A stretch of 64,000 bases of DNA, from the NCBI RefSeq assembly GCF_014647115.1, contig NZ_BMOO01000003.1, positions 248,001 through 312,000 on the forward strand, written 5' to 3'. A model generated the notes under the pieces. The model saw only the letters and a program-made list of their open reading frames with translations, searched no databases and was not told the origin of the DNA. Numbering within the stretch: position 1 is the first letter of the stretch; every line of letters begins with the position of its first letter. Shown here one piece after another: positions 41,285 through 51,557 of this stretch. The position numbers and the translations under genes are program-made. This DNA comes from Halarchaeum rubridurum (GTDB lineage Archaea; Halobacteriota; Halobacteria; Halobacteriales; Halobacteriaceae).

Positions 41285-42232
41285 ATGTCGATCGGATGGA
41301 TCCGCTATGCCGCTGAGGAGATATCCACTCACTACGACGACCCAACGTGGTGGCGAAAGCGTATCTCGCAGCGCGTCGTCTCGCCCGTCCACTCGATTTA
41401 CCCGGGCACGACTGGTATCGACGTGATGGACGCTGATTGGGACACGCTCGTCGTCCTCGACGCGTGCCGCGCAGACCTCTTCGAGGAGATCGCGGACCGC
41501 GACGCTGTCGACGACTATCGTAGGGTTACGTCGAGGGCAAGCATGACCGCCGAGTGGACCGAGAAGAACTTCGCTGGCGGATCGTTTGGAGACACCATCT
41601 ACGTTACTGGAAACCCGTACACGTCCCGGATAGCCGGCGACGCCTTTTACGAGGTGATGGACGTTTGGGCCGACAACTTCGATGAGGACGCGAGGACGAT
41701 CCGTCCCGAACCCATCGTCGCCGCTGCCGAGCGGGCCCACAGCGAACATCCGGACAAGCGACTGATCGTTCACTTCATGCAGCCACACTACCCATTCCTT
41801 GGCCATCCCGACCTCACCTACAACTCTTGGAACCCCGGGCAGATACGCGGCAAGAGCGGTTCGGGTGAGAACTCACACGAGGTCCACAGCGTCTGGCAGG
41901 CGCTTGAACTCGGTCTCGTGGACCGTGAGCGCGTCCGTGAAGCCTACGCCGATAACCTTCGCCGCGTTCTCGGTCCCGCGTTCGATCTCGTCGCGTCGTT
42001 GGACGGGCGGTCCGTGATCACGGCCGACCACGGCAACCTACTCGGCGAGCGCGCGTGGCCCGTCCCTATCCGCCTCTACGGTCACCCGAGAGGGGTACGT
42101 GCTCCTGAACTTGTCGAGGTCCCGTGGGCAGTCGTGGACGGGACGCGACGCGACGTGATCGACGAGGGAACCCATCAAACTGAGGTGAGTGCGGACGTGA
42201 GTGAACGGTTGAAAGATCTCGGATACGCCTGA
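41285..42232 (+). CDS. Sulfatase/phosphatase-fold protein of the haloarchaeal LDACRAD type
   Basis: 315 residues. Core motifs LVVLDACRADLFEEI (in place of the usual VDSLRAD), LIVHFMQPHYPFLGH and SVITADHGNLLGER identify the alkaline-phosphatase fold. It is shorter than true sulfatases and has no CxPSR; the nucleophile region SRASMTAEWTEKNF has Ser/Thr instead. It ends SERLKDLGYA, like the protein at 38221. Likely modifies the surface glycan or its lipid carrier; activity unknown. Own TATA box, monocistronic. Confidence 0.78.
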   Translation: MSIGWIRYAAEEISTHYDDPTWWRKRISQRVVSPVHSIYPGTTGIDVMDADWDTLVVLDACRADLFEEIADRDAVDDYRRVTSRASMTAEWTEKNFAGGSFGDTIYVTGNPYTSRIAGDAFYEVMDVWADNFDEDARTIRPEPIVAAAERAHSEHPDKRLIVHFMQPHYPFLGHPDLTYNSWNPGQIRGKSGSGENSHEVHSVWQALELGLVDRERVREAYADNLRRVLGPAFDLVASLDGRSVITADHGNLLGERAWPVPIRLYGHPRGVRAPELVEVPWAVVDGTRRDVIDEGTHQTEVSADVSERLKDLGYA

Positions 42233-42283
42233 TTGGGCGCTGGGCGAGCGTGGACTGGGAGCGACCTCGGGATCACGTGCCCC

Positions 42284-43222
42284 TCACCTGAGTCTCTCTT
42301 GGCCCCTCTCAAGTAGCTCGAAGGCGCGTCGATTGTATCCGGGGAGGAGTGAGACCAGCAAAAGTGCGAACGCGCGCCTGTCTCGGGTCCCTCGGCGTAT
42401 CGCCGAGACGACCGACTTCCGCGCCTCGGCCGGCTGGCCCTCGCGAATTAACCGCTTCGCGTGTGCATATTCAGCGTCAGCGAGAAGCCGGTCTCGGTGG
42501 TCTCGCAGGTCGGGATAGCGTTCGAACAGCAATTCGAGCGCTTGGAGGGAGTTCTCGTACATCGCGTCCAAATCAGAGGACATGGAGTCAGAACGTCGGT
42601 TATAGTACGCTAACGGTTCCGGGACCCGCGCCGGGGTATACTCCCGGAAGAGACGAACGAGGAGGTGGAAATCCTCAACAGCGTCCAGGCGCTCGTCGAA
42701 CCGCTCGCGTTCTACGCACGCTCGCCGCGCGATGACGGTGGGGACTGGGACGCCCCCCTCGTAGAGGAAGTCGAGATAGTGGTTCTCCGCGTCCTCGACC
42801 GGCAGCGTGGACATCCGACGCGTGCTATCACCATCTACGATGTACGCGTCGCAGTAGACGACGTCCGCGCCGTTCTCGATTTCCGGAAGCTGGTGTTCCA
42901 ACTTCTCCGGTTCCCACCAATCGTCGGCATCGAGAAACGCCACGATATCCCCCGATGCGATTTCGACCGCTCGGTTTCGAGCCGCCGAGAGCCCTCTCGG
43001 CTCTTGATACTCGTACCTCACCCCGTCAGTCTCGTTGGCGAGGGATTGGAGCCAGTCGACGCCCGAGGAGTCGACGACGACGATTTCGACGTTGTCGTGC
43101 GTCTGTCCGGCGACGCTCTCCAAGGCTTTCGGGAGATATTCGGAATCGCCGTAGGTTGGAACGATGACCGAAACGAGTGTGCCATCGCCCCGTAACGACG
43201 CCGGAATTTCCACACGTTTCAC
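42284..43222 (-). CDS. Family 2 glycosyltransferase
   Basis: 312 residues. GT-A features VSVIVPTYGDSEYLPKAL, IVVVDSSGVDWL, AARNRAVEIASGDIVAFLDADDWWEPEKLE (metal site DADD) and VEDFHLLVRL. The C-terminal third is helical with an Arg-rich segment. It faces the upstream sulfatase-like gene convergently. Third GT2 enzyme of the glycosylation island; its donor and acceptor are unknown. Confidence 0.87.
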   Translation of the reverse strand: MKRVEIPASLRGDGTLVSVIVPTYGDSEYLPKALESVAGQTHDNVEIVVVDSSGVDWLQSLANETDGVRYEYQEPRGLSAARNRAVEIASGDIVAFLDADDWWEPEKLEHQLPEIENGADVVYCDAYIVDGDSTRRMSTLPVEDAENHYLDFLYEGGVPVPTVIARRACVERERFDERLDAVEDFHLLVRLFREYTPARVPEPLAYYNRRSDSMSSDLDAMYENSLQALELLFERYPDLRDHRDRLLADAEYAHAKRLIREGQPAEARKSVVSAIRRGTRDRRAFALLLVSLLPGYNRRAFELLERGQERLR

Positions 43223-43517
43223 ACAGGATTGTATGGTCGATTAGCACATGAACCTTTGTACACGTCCTTAGGTCAGAGATTAGTTTAGTTAACACTAATC
43301 TGTATGAGGAATCTTTTCGGCGACCACTTCGACAGCGATAACCGCTTTGTAGTCTTTGGGACGTTCTGTTTGTTTCCGTTAAACACCACTAGGACGCCTC
43401 TCTCATCAGCATGATTGTACGAGTTAGAGGATGTGAGGCGAGAACCAGTGCCGGCCAAGACCACCAGAATGAACACAATTAGAAAATAATATATCTGTAG
43501 CCTGATACCCATTAGAT
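43223..43517. other. AT-rich divergent intergenic region
   Basis: 295 bp of clearly lower GC than the region to the left, between divergent glycan genes. No gene is supported; a 95-codon reverse frame here has no recognisable features. The drop in GC starts near 43230 and continues through the following GT-C gene, marking a likely acquired segment. Confidence 0.5.
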
Positions 43518-44783
43518 ATGGCTGATCAATACCCCCATCGATATTTTTCTGTTTTACGAGAGGAGATTTCACACCGGTGGCGTTCTTTCATCGTTGGTCA
43601 GACAACACTAATTTTGCTCTTTCTTGTGGCTCCGAACTTTTTACTTCTGGGACGTCCTCGTTTAGGACCCGACGAGACACTGTTCGCCTATTCTGGCTAC
43701 CTTTGGGCCGAAACAGCCAAAGTCCCCTATCTTCACCTCTGGGATGTTAAGCCACCAGCTATACATGAAACAGCTGCCTTATTCTCCCTGTTATCTGGGG
43801 GTAATCCGTGGGGGATTGCGTTATTGAGCGCACTCTCGATGTGCCTGCTCATCATCGGGAGCAATGTCCTGGTTGGGCAACTTATTCAAACCCATACACA
43901 AAATCCTATTGCTGCTTATATTGCGGGTACTACCCCACTAGTTTATCACACCTACTACAACCTCGCCGCTACTGGACTCCGGCCAAAACACTTCACAATC
44001 TTTTTTGGACTGCTTAGTGTGTACTTCTACCTCGTCAAGGATCGTTGGGCGTTAGGCGGATTTAGTGCTGGCATAGCTGCTGGCTACTGGCAGTTTGGAG
44101 TTATTTTCCCGGTTATAGCCGTAGTAATATCCCACACAACAGGTAAAAATGAGTTAAGGGCGGTAGTCGGTGGGGGATTCGGAGCAGCACTCCTTGTCGT
44201 TGTACCAGTCTACATTTCATCACCAGCTGCATTTTCATCTATGCTCGTTGAAGTTATTGGAACACCTATCTTGGTGACTGAGCCACTGGAGCCCGGCGTT
44301 CGACTAAGGAAGTTCCTGAGATTTCTCAGTTTTGCTCTGCCAGTTATCGGGCTTGGCTTATTTGGATCGGTGTTAGCAGTAGTGAAACGAGAAACTACGT
44401 GGATTACAGTTGGAACTGGATGGTTCTTCCTGCAAGTGTTTCGATTTGACCTGGACAGCACTCCAGATCTTCTCTTGCTGGTTATTTTTTCCGCCCTCGG
44501 AATTGGCATACTCATTGAGGCTGTTGATGAAGAGGCCATTCCCCTTTACTTAGTTCTTGGAGTGGTTATGACGGGTTTCGTTATTAGCATAATTACCGTG
44601 ACGACCCCTCTAAACTCGGTTCCTCCTCCGGAATCGCTTGAGGCATTATTTTGGGACCGACAAATTGCTGATCGGTGTCATATTCGGATGTCCGGCACTG
44701 AGGAGAGGTTTATAGATATTCTCCGGGGAAACATGACTGCCGAAGAATGTCGGTATCAAATTTGGCGGCTGATGCTGAATTAG
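43518..44783 (+). CDS. GT-C membrane glycosyltransferase (dolichyl-phosphate-mannose transferase-like)
   Basis: 421 residues, about ten hydrophobic helices. The first external loop has RLGPDETLFAYSGYLW followed by HLWDVKPPAIHETAA, the acidic plus WDxKPP pattern of GT39/ArnT-type enzymes that use dolichyl-phosphate sugars. Haloferax AglS adds the last mannose in this way; this could be the equivalent but may act on another sugar. Codon use is much more AT-rich than in the neighbours. The gene ends 3 bp before an IS6-type terminal repeat, yet looks complete. Confidence 0.75.
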   Translation: MADQYPHRYFSVLREEISHRWRSFIVGQTTLILLFLVAPNFLLLGRPRLGPDETLFAYSGYLWAETAKVPYLHLWDVKPPAIHETAALFSLLSGGNPWGIALLSALSMCLLIIGSNVLVGQLIQTHTQNPIAAYIAGTTPLVYHTYYNLAATGLRPKHFTIFFGLLSVYFYLVKDRWALGGFSAGIAAGYWQFGVIFPVIAVVISHTTGKNELRAVVGGGFGAALLVVVPVYISSPAAFSSMLVEVIGTPILVTEPLEPGVRLRKFLRFLSFALPVIGLGLFGSVLAVVKRETTWITVGTGWFFLQVFRFDLDSTPDLLLLVIFSALGIGILIEAVDEEAIPLYLVLGVVMTGFVISIITVTTPLNSVPPPESLEALFWDRQIADRCHIRMSGTEERFIDILRGNMTAEECRYQIWRLMLN

Positions 44784-44823
44784 TCTGCTCTGTTGAATAG
44801 CGGTGTCTTTGCAGACATCGTGT

Positions 44824-45336
44824 TTAGTTAAGCGAATTCCACCAGACGGCGAAGGCTTGCAACCACGTTTCGGCGGTCTCCGGATCGACGTGGCTAAAAC
44901 TATTGCTAAACGATGAAGTACGTCGTTTTATTTCTCTAAACACACGTTCGACGGCGTTCCGATTTCCATGACGAACGGTTTGAAATCGGAGTCCTGCTCG
45001 ATGCAGTGCAGCCGCTAGATGCTGAGCGTGATCGACGAGAAACACGGCGTCTTCGACGTCGTGTTTCTCCTGAAGCTCCCGAAGGAACTGCTGCGTTAAT
45101 GCCGTCGTGGTCGTCGTAAACAGCCTCAAGTGCAAGAATTTGTTCGTCTCTGGATCGACAGCGGCGTACAGCCAAAACTGCTGGCCGTTGATTCGGATCA
45201 CCGTCTCGTCGAGCGCGACGTGATCCGGACTCGCGTCGCTGGCGGGCTGTAGATCGGCCTCCTGCACCCAATCGTGGACGGCCTTCCGCGAGCGTTCGAC
45301 ACCGAACTTCTCGAGTTCTGAGATGGTATTCGAAAG
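44824..45336 (-). pseudogene. IS6-family transposase, N-terminus lost
   Basis: The reverse strand reads in frame from LSNTISELEKFGVERSR next to the inner IS, through VALDETVIRINGQQFWLYAA (first Asp), VFLVDHAQHLAAAL (second Asp) and NAVERVFREIKRR (Glu), to the stop at 44824. The DDE core is intact, but the first 40-odd codons expected for this haloarchaeal IS6 type are missing; the short piece right of the inner IS (46082-46152) only holds the element's 5' flank with an AT-rich promoter. So the inner insertion was accompanied by a deletion and the gene is dead. Confidence 0.85.
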
Positions 45337-46081
45337 GGCACTGTCTAGTTCTGGACCACCTGGATCGGTGTCTTTCCATCAAGAGCTTGATGCGGTCTGT
45401 GGTGGTTGTAGTAATGCATAAACTGTTCAAGCCACTCTCGGACGCTCGCCCGACTGCCCACCCACGAGTTATGGAAGCGGTCGACCCGCATTTTGAGGGT
45501 GTGAAACCACTTTTCAATGAGGTTTCGCTCGGTATAGTTGACCTGACCGCTCAAGCCTAATCGAGAGAGGGCAGTCCGATAGCCGAATTGATCGACCAGA
45601 AACTCAGCATCGGAGAGATCGTGTTTCTCCTTGAGTCGATGCAGAAACGCAGCCGCCGGATCAGTCCCATGCTGACCAAACACTGCGACGTCAAGAATCA
45701 ACTTTGTCTCGGTATCTATTGCAGCATATAACCAAGACCACTCACCGTCAATCTTGACAGCGGTTTCGTCAACGGCGACCCGCTTCGGCTGCGCCTCAGG
45801 CGGGTCGCATCCGCTGTCAGCCATCCGATGCACCCAATTCCAAACCGCTCCATGAGAGCGTTCAACGCCTAATTCAGCTAAGACCGTTGTTGTTTCTCTG
45901 AGTGAACAACCAGTCTGGTGGAGGCGGACGGCGAACGCCCTGACGGGCGTCGCCGTCCGCTCGTTCTCCCAAGTTTCTTCTAAATCCGGTTCATAGCTCT
46001 CGCTGAGCAGGTCTGCGAGCATCTTGGTCGATTAACTCAACGACCTGCTCACTTCTCAAACTGACTCAACTAGACAGTGCC
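45337..46081 (-). mobile_element. Inner IS6-type insertion sequence, intact
   Basis: 745 bp with perfect 14-bp inverted ends GGCACTGTCTAGTT (45337-45350) and its complement (46068-46081). Carries one full transposase gene. Flanking 8-mers TTCGAAAG and AATTTTAT differ, so no target-site duplication survives; it lies inside the older IS6-type element. Confidence 0.88.
45345..46022 (-). CDS. IS6-family transposase
   Basis: 225 residues, complete. DDE transposase with VAVDETAVKIDGEWSWLYAAID (first Asp), AEFLVDQFGYRTAL (second Asp) and RNLIEKWFHTLKMRVDRF (Glu), a preceding HTH (LRETTTVLAELGVERSHGAVWNWV) and the C-terminal HYYNHHRPHQALDGKTP typical of the family. IS6-type enzymes move elements through cointegrates. 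The gene fills its element, leaving only short ends outside. Confidence 0.92.
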   Translation of the reverse strand: MLADLLSESYEPDLEETWENERTATPVRAFAVRLHQTGCSLRETTTVLAELGVERSHGAVWNWVHRMADSGCDPPEAQPKRVAVDETAVKIDGEWSWLYAAIDTETKLILDVAVFGQHGTDPAAAFLHRLKEKHDLSDAEFLVDQFGYRTALSRLGLSGQVNYTERNLIEKWFHTLKMRVDRFHNSWVGSRASVREWLEQFMHYYNHHRPHQALDGKTPIQVVQN

Positions 46082-46170
46082 AATTTTATTTAGTATCTCA
46101 ACTGCTGACAGTGGTGGTCGCAGAATTCCTGTCGTGTCTCTTCGGCTTAGGGACCGCTATTCAACACAGC

Positions 46171-46515
46171 ACATTTTCAGCCGGTCGAACGATTTGTAGA
46201 TCGTGCTGTAGTCTGGGAGATCGTCTCGATCTAACTTGAGGACGTTACGAATCTCGGCCATGTACTTCAGCCGATTCGGCGTTTCTCGGTAGCTGTGGCC
46301 TCTTCGAGCCGAAGACAGTGCAGCACGACGTGCTTCCAGCGGGCGAACCCGCCGCTGACGGGCTCGCCCGCGTGTTTTCCCACGCTTGTTTGACTAGGCG
46401 ACGACACTGCTCAACGAAGTCGAGGAGATCGACTTCCATGGACAGAATCGATTTCCTCGGCTTCGTCCTTCTACTCCGTGATATAAGCCGATTAGATCGA
46501 TATTCAACACAGCAC
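46171..46515 (-). pseudogene. 5' fragment of an IS5-family transposase
   Basis: The reverse strand starts MEVDLLDFVEQCRRLVKQAW at 46439, then after a frameshift continues as KHAGEPVSGGFARWKHVV, and after a second shift as GHSYRETPNRLKYMAEIRNV to STIYKSFDRLKM, where the outer IS6 end cuts it. This is the N-terminal third of a common haloarchaeal IS5-type transposase; the rest is absent from both sides of the IS nest. The stretch to 46515 is its 5' flank, ending in TATTCAACACAGCAC, which is also found at 46158-46172. Confidence 0.85.
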
Positions 46516-46751
46516 GTTGATCACGTTGTCGCACGCGGATGGCGTCTGTACGGTCAGGCGAAGCTTGATAACGGCGAATTTTGGACAGCAGTGCATTTGG
46601 GGGCGAAATCATGCGTGACAGATCCACAGTACGGGACAATCACGCTGTTGACGACGCTCAGGTCTCCGTCTCAGTCAAGTCGAAGCAACGAATTATACAG
46701 GGCCTCAAGACCGATAGAGACACAGTACACCAGTTCTCTCGGTAAGAAATT
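46516..46751. other. Intergenic region after glmS
   Basis: No gene is supported between the IS5 remnant and the glmS stop. Base composition is intermediate; no strong terminator hairpin is visible near the glmS end. Confidence 0.4.
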
Positions 46752-48566
<1,815 letters not shown>

Positions 48567-48568
48567 CG

Positions 48569-49723
48569 TCAGGCCCTCCGCAGGAGCGCGTCGCTCTCTA
48601 TCCGCCCATCGACGTGGCTCCCGGTCTCGACGTCGACGCGATTCCCCAGCACCGTGCCGGGCGCGAGCGTCGTCGCACCCCCGACGTGCGCGTTGTCACC
48701 GACAACACCTCCCAAGCGCACGTTCTCGTGGACGCGGCCGTTCACCGCGACATTGGTCTCACCACCTTCGACGGTGACGTTCGGGCCGACGGTCGCGTTC
48801 TCGCCGACGACGGCGTCGCGGACGACTGCACCCGCACCAATCGTCGCATCCGGCAGCACGACGCTGTTCGCCACGACGGCGTTCGCGCCCACGGTGACGC
48901 TGTCGCCGAGCGCCGTGCCCGTGAGGATGCGCGCGCCCGGCCTGACGCGGACGTCGTCGCCCACCGCGACGTCGCCGACGACGCTCGCCTCTGCGTCGAC
49001 GTGCGCCGACTCCGCAGTCGCGGCCTCGACGAGTGAGGCGTTGACCCGCAGCAGGTCCCAGAGGTACGAGACGTCGATCCATCGACCGTCGAGCATCACC
49101 GCGTCGACCGCGCTCTCGCCGGCGAGGCGTTCGAGTGTGTCCGTCACGGCGAGTTCGCCCTCCGCCGTCGTCTCCCGGAGCGCGTCGAAGATCGAGGGAC
49201 CGAAACCGTAGATTCCCGCATTTACGACATCCGATGGTGCGGCGTGACGCGGTGGCTTCTCCACGATGTCGACGACGCTGTCCCCCTCTAAGCTGACGAC
49301 GCCGTAGTCGCTCGGCCGCGACGCGCGCGCGACCGCGAGCGTCGTCTCGCCCGTCTCGCGGAGCGCGTCCGCGACGCGCGCGATGTCGTCGCTCTCGACG
49401 ATCCGGTCGCCGTTGAGCGCGACGAACGGCCCCTCGACGAACGACTCGGCCTGCAGGACCGCGTGGCCGGTGCCGAGCTGCTTCTCCTGGGTCGCGTACT
49501 CGATGTCGACGCCCCAGTCGTCGCCGTCACCGAAGTAGCTCTGGATGCGCTCACGTCGGTAGCCGACGACGAGGACGACCTCGTCGATGCCGGCGTCGCG
49601 GACCGCGGTGACGACGTGTTCGAGCAGCGGGCGGTTCGCCACGCGGAGCATCGGCTTCGGTCGCGTCTCGGTCAGGGGCCGCAGACGCGTGCCCTCCCCG
49701 GCCGCGAGTATCACGGCTTTCAT
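48569..49723 (-). CDS. GlmU-like sugar nucleotidyltransferase with left-handed beta-helix
   Basis: 384 residues. N-terminal nucleotidyltransferase domain with VILAAGEGTRLRPLTETRPKPM and ALNGDRIVESD, then from about residue 245 hexapeptide repeats (SVVGDVAVGDDVRVRPGA, TIGAGAVVRDAVVGENATVG) forming a beta-helix. This is the archaeal bifunctional glucosamine-1-phosphate acetyltransferase/uridylyltransferase layout, and the next gene is glmS, so UDP-GlcNAc synthesis is the likely role. A glucose-1-phosphate thymidylyl/uridylyltransferase remains possible. Its ATG overlaps the upstream stop by 4 bases. Confidence 0.87.
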   Translation of the reverse strand: MKAVILAAGEGTRLRPLTETRPKPMLRVANRPLLEHVVTAVRDAGIDEVVLVVGYRRERIQSYFGDGDDWGVDIEYATQEKQLGTGHAVLQAESFVEGPFVALNGDRIVESDDIARVADALRETGETTLAVARASRPSDYGVVSLEGDSVVDIVEKPPRHAAPSDVVNAGIYGFGPSIFDALRETTAEGELAVTDTLERLAGESAVDAVMLDGRWIDVSYLWDLLRVNASLVEAATAESAHVDAEASVVGDVAVGDDVRVRPGARILTGTALGDSVTVGANAVVANSVVLPDATIGAGAVVRDAVVGENATVGPNVTVEGGETNVAVNGRVHENVRLGGVVGDNAHVGGATTLAPGTVLGNRVDVETGSHVDGRIESDALLRRA

Positions 49724-50667
49724 TCCGCTAATAGCTCCCTCACGGTGTCCTCGACGGTGTGCTCGGCCTCGAAGCCGATGGTTTCGCGGGCCGTGGACGT
49801 GTCCACGGTGAAGTCCTCGCCCGCGGCCTCCGACCCGCGCGGATTCTCGACGACTTCGACGTCGACGTCCGTCCCCCGAACGTCGGCGGCGGCCTCCTGT
49901 ACGAGCTCCGCGATTTCGAGGATGGAGTGTTCCTCGCCGCTGGCGATGGGGAGCGTCGTCGCACCGGGTTCGGCGTCGAGCAGCGTCTCCAGCGAGCGCG
50001 GGTACGCCCGCGCGACGTCTTTCACGTGGACGAAGTCGCGGGACTGCGTGCCGGGGGCATGAACTTCGAGGGTCTCCCCTCGCTTTGCGCGGTCGACGAA
50101 GATGTTGATGACGGTGTTCTTCCCGATGCTCCGCCCGTTCAGTTCGTGGTGGCCGTAGAGGTTCGACTTCATGAAGACGTGCGCGGGGAACTCCCCGTTC
50201 GCGAGGTCGTGCACGTCGTCCTCGCTCATCTTCTTCGTCAGCCCGTAGTGGTTCACGGGTGCACGGGGGTGGTCGGCAGTAATGGGGAACTCGGTGGGTT
50301 CGCCGACGATGGCCATGCTGCACGGGAAGACGAGCGGGAGGCCGCGCTCGCGGGCGAACCACGCCACCGTCTCGGTGCCACCGACGTTCACGTCGAAGGC
50401 CTCGGCCTCGTCGTCCGCGCAGGACTGGACGCCGCTGACGGCGGCGAGGTGCATCACGGCGTCGACGTCGTCGAAGGCCTCGCGGAGCGCGTCGCCGTCG
50501 CGGACGTCGAGGTCTCGGACTGTGCAGCCGTCGATATCGGTGACGTCACCGTTCCGGAAGTCGTCCACGGGGACGACGTCGTGGTCGCGGGCGAGCAGTT
50601 CTCGCGTGACGCGCGACCCGATGTAGCCGGCAGCACCGGTGACGCCGATGGTGTGTGTCTCGGTCAT
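49720..50667 (-). CDS. NAD-dependent sugar epimerase/dehydratase (extended SDR)
   Basis: 315 residues. Rossmann motif GVTGAAGYIGSRV, DVNVGGTETV, and catalytic NHYGLTKK (YxxxK). Followed by NLYGHHELNGRSIGKNTVIN and SRDFVHVKDVARAY as in UDP-sugar epimerases. Second-to-last tier of a five-gene operon; both its ends overlap neighbours by 4 bases. Substrate not determined: probably a UDP-hexose or UDP-HexNAc. Confidence 0.88.
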   Translation of the reverse strand: MTETHTIGVTGAAGYIGSRVTRELLARDHDVVPVDDFRNGDVTDIDGCTVRDLDVRDGDALREAFDDVDAVMHLAAVSGVQSCADDEAEAFDVNVGGTETVAWFARERGLPLVFPCSMAIVGEPTEFPITADHPRAPVNHYGLTKKMSEDDVHDLANGEFPAHVFMKSNLYGHHELNGRSIGKNTVINIFVDRAKRGETLEVHAPGTQSRDFVHVKDVARAYPRSLETLLDAEPGATTLPIASGEEHSILEIAELVQEAAADVRGTDVDVEVVENPRGSEAAGEDFTVDTSTARETIGFEAEHTVEDTVRELLAE

Positions 50668-51557
50668 GTCTGGAAGTGGGCGGCGAGGTCGGTTATCCCG
50701 TCGCGGAGGTCGTGGGCCGGGTCGAAGTCGCGTTCGCGCATCCGGTCGAAGCGGACGTGGTAGGATGGCCCCGGGTCCTTTCCTTCGAGGTAGTCGGTCT
50801 CGACGTCTCGCCCGACGACGTCGGCGACGGCCTCCGCTATCTCCTCGATACGGAAGTTGTCGAGGCCGACGTTATAGGTACCGGCGGGCCAGTCGAGAGC
50901 GGCCGCGAACGCCCGCGCGGCGTCCCGGACGTGGAGGAACGGCCGCCAGTTCGTCCCGTCGCCGTACACCGTGAGCGGTTCGTCCGCGAGCGCCCGGAAG
51001 ACGAACGAGTTCAAGACGAGGTTGAAGCGGACGCCAGGTGAGTAACCGAAGTTCGTCGCGAGTCGCAGGCTCACGTCGGTGAAATCGCGCTCGGAGACGA
51101 TGTCCTCGCAGGCGAGCTTCGACTCCGCGTAGGGGTTGCCGGGTGCGGGGTCGGACGTCTCGTCGAGGTCGTCGTCGTACGCGTCGCCGTAGACGTTACA
51201 CGACGAGGAGAGGACGACGGTCTCGACGCCCGCCGCCTCGGCGGCGTCCGCGACGACTTCCGTGCCCTGGACGTTGACGTCCTCGACGCGCTCGCGCATC
51301 TCGTGGGACTGCGACGCGCCCGTGATGGCGGCGAGGTGGACAACCGCGTCGACGTCGACCATCGCGTCCGCGACGTCGTCGGCGTCGCGGATGTCGCCAC
51401 GGTGGAAGTCGATGTCGGGGAGCGACGTCCCCATCAGGTTCCGCGGCGTCGAGAGGGAGAAGTCGTCGAGGACGCGGACGTCGTGCCCCGCCTCGACGAG
51501 TCGCGGGACGAGCGCGCTCCCGACGTAGCCCGCGCCGCCGGTGACGAGAACGTTAAT
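50664..51557 (-). CDS. NAD-dependent sugar epimerase (extended SDR) with apparent ATT start
   Basis: 297 residues if it begins at ATT 51557 (INVLVTGGAGYVGSALVPRL). Rossmann glycine motif GGAGYVG, SSSCNVYGDAYDD, catalytic NPYAESKL (YxxxK), GDGTNWRPFLHVRDAARAF. There is no in-frame ATG, GTG or TTG near the expected N-terminus; the only upstream ATG (51728) would add 57 Arg/Ser-rich residues read out of frame from the neighbouring gene. The ATT forms an ATTAA overlap with the upstream TAA stop, like the coupled starts elsewhere in the operon. Confidence 0.85.
   Translation of the reverse strand: MNVLVTGGAGYVGSALVPRLVEAGHDVRVLDDFSLSTPRNLMGTSLPDIDFHRGDIRDADDVADAMVDVDAVVHLAAITGASQSHEMRERVEDVNVQGTEVVADAAEAAGVETVVLSSSCNVYGDAYDDDLDETSDPAPGNPYAESKLACEDIVSERDFTDVSLRLATNFGYSPGVRFNLVLNSFVFRALADEPLTVYGDGTNWRPFLHVRDAARAFAAALDWPAGTYNVGLDNFRIEEIAEAVADVVGRDVETDYLEGKDPGPSYHVRFDRMRERDFDPAHDLRDGITDLAAHFQT

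Larger units (their letters stand above)
44787..46170 (-). mobile_element. Outer IS6-type insertion sequence, disrupted
   Basis: Ends match as an 18-bp inverted repeat with one mismatch: GCTCTGTTGAATAGCGGT at 44787-44804 and the complement of GCTGTGTTGAATAGCGGT at 46153-46170. It contains a truncated IS6-type transposase (44824-45336) interrupted by a second IS6-type element. The 8-bp flanks differ (ATTAGTCT and ACATTTTC), so there is no target duplication and a rearrangement has moved at least one side. Confidence 0.8.

Noticed and set aside
46394-46639. 81-codon - strand frame over the IS5 remnant flank
   Set aside because: Overlaps the real transposase N-terminus in another frame and is without family features.
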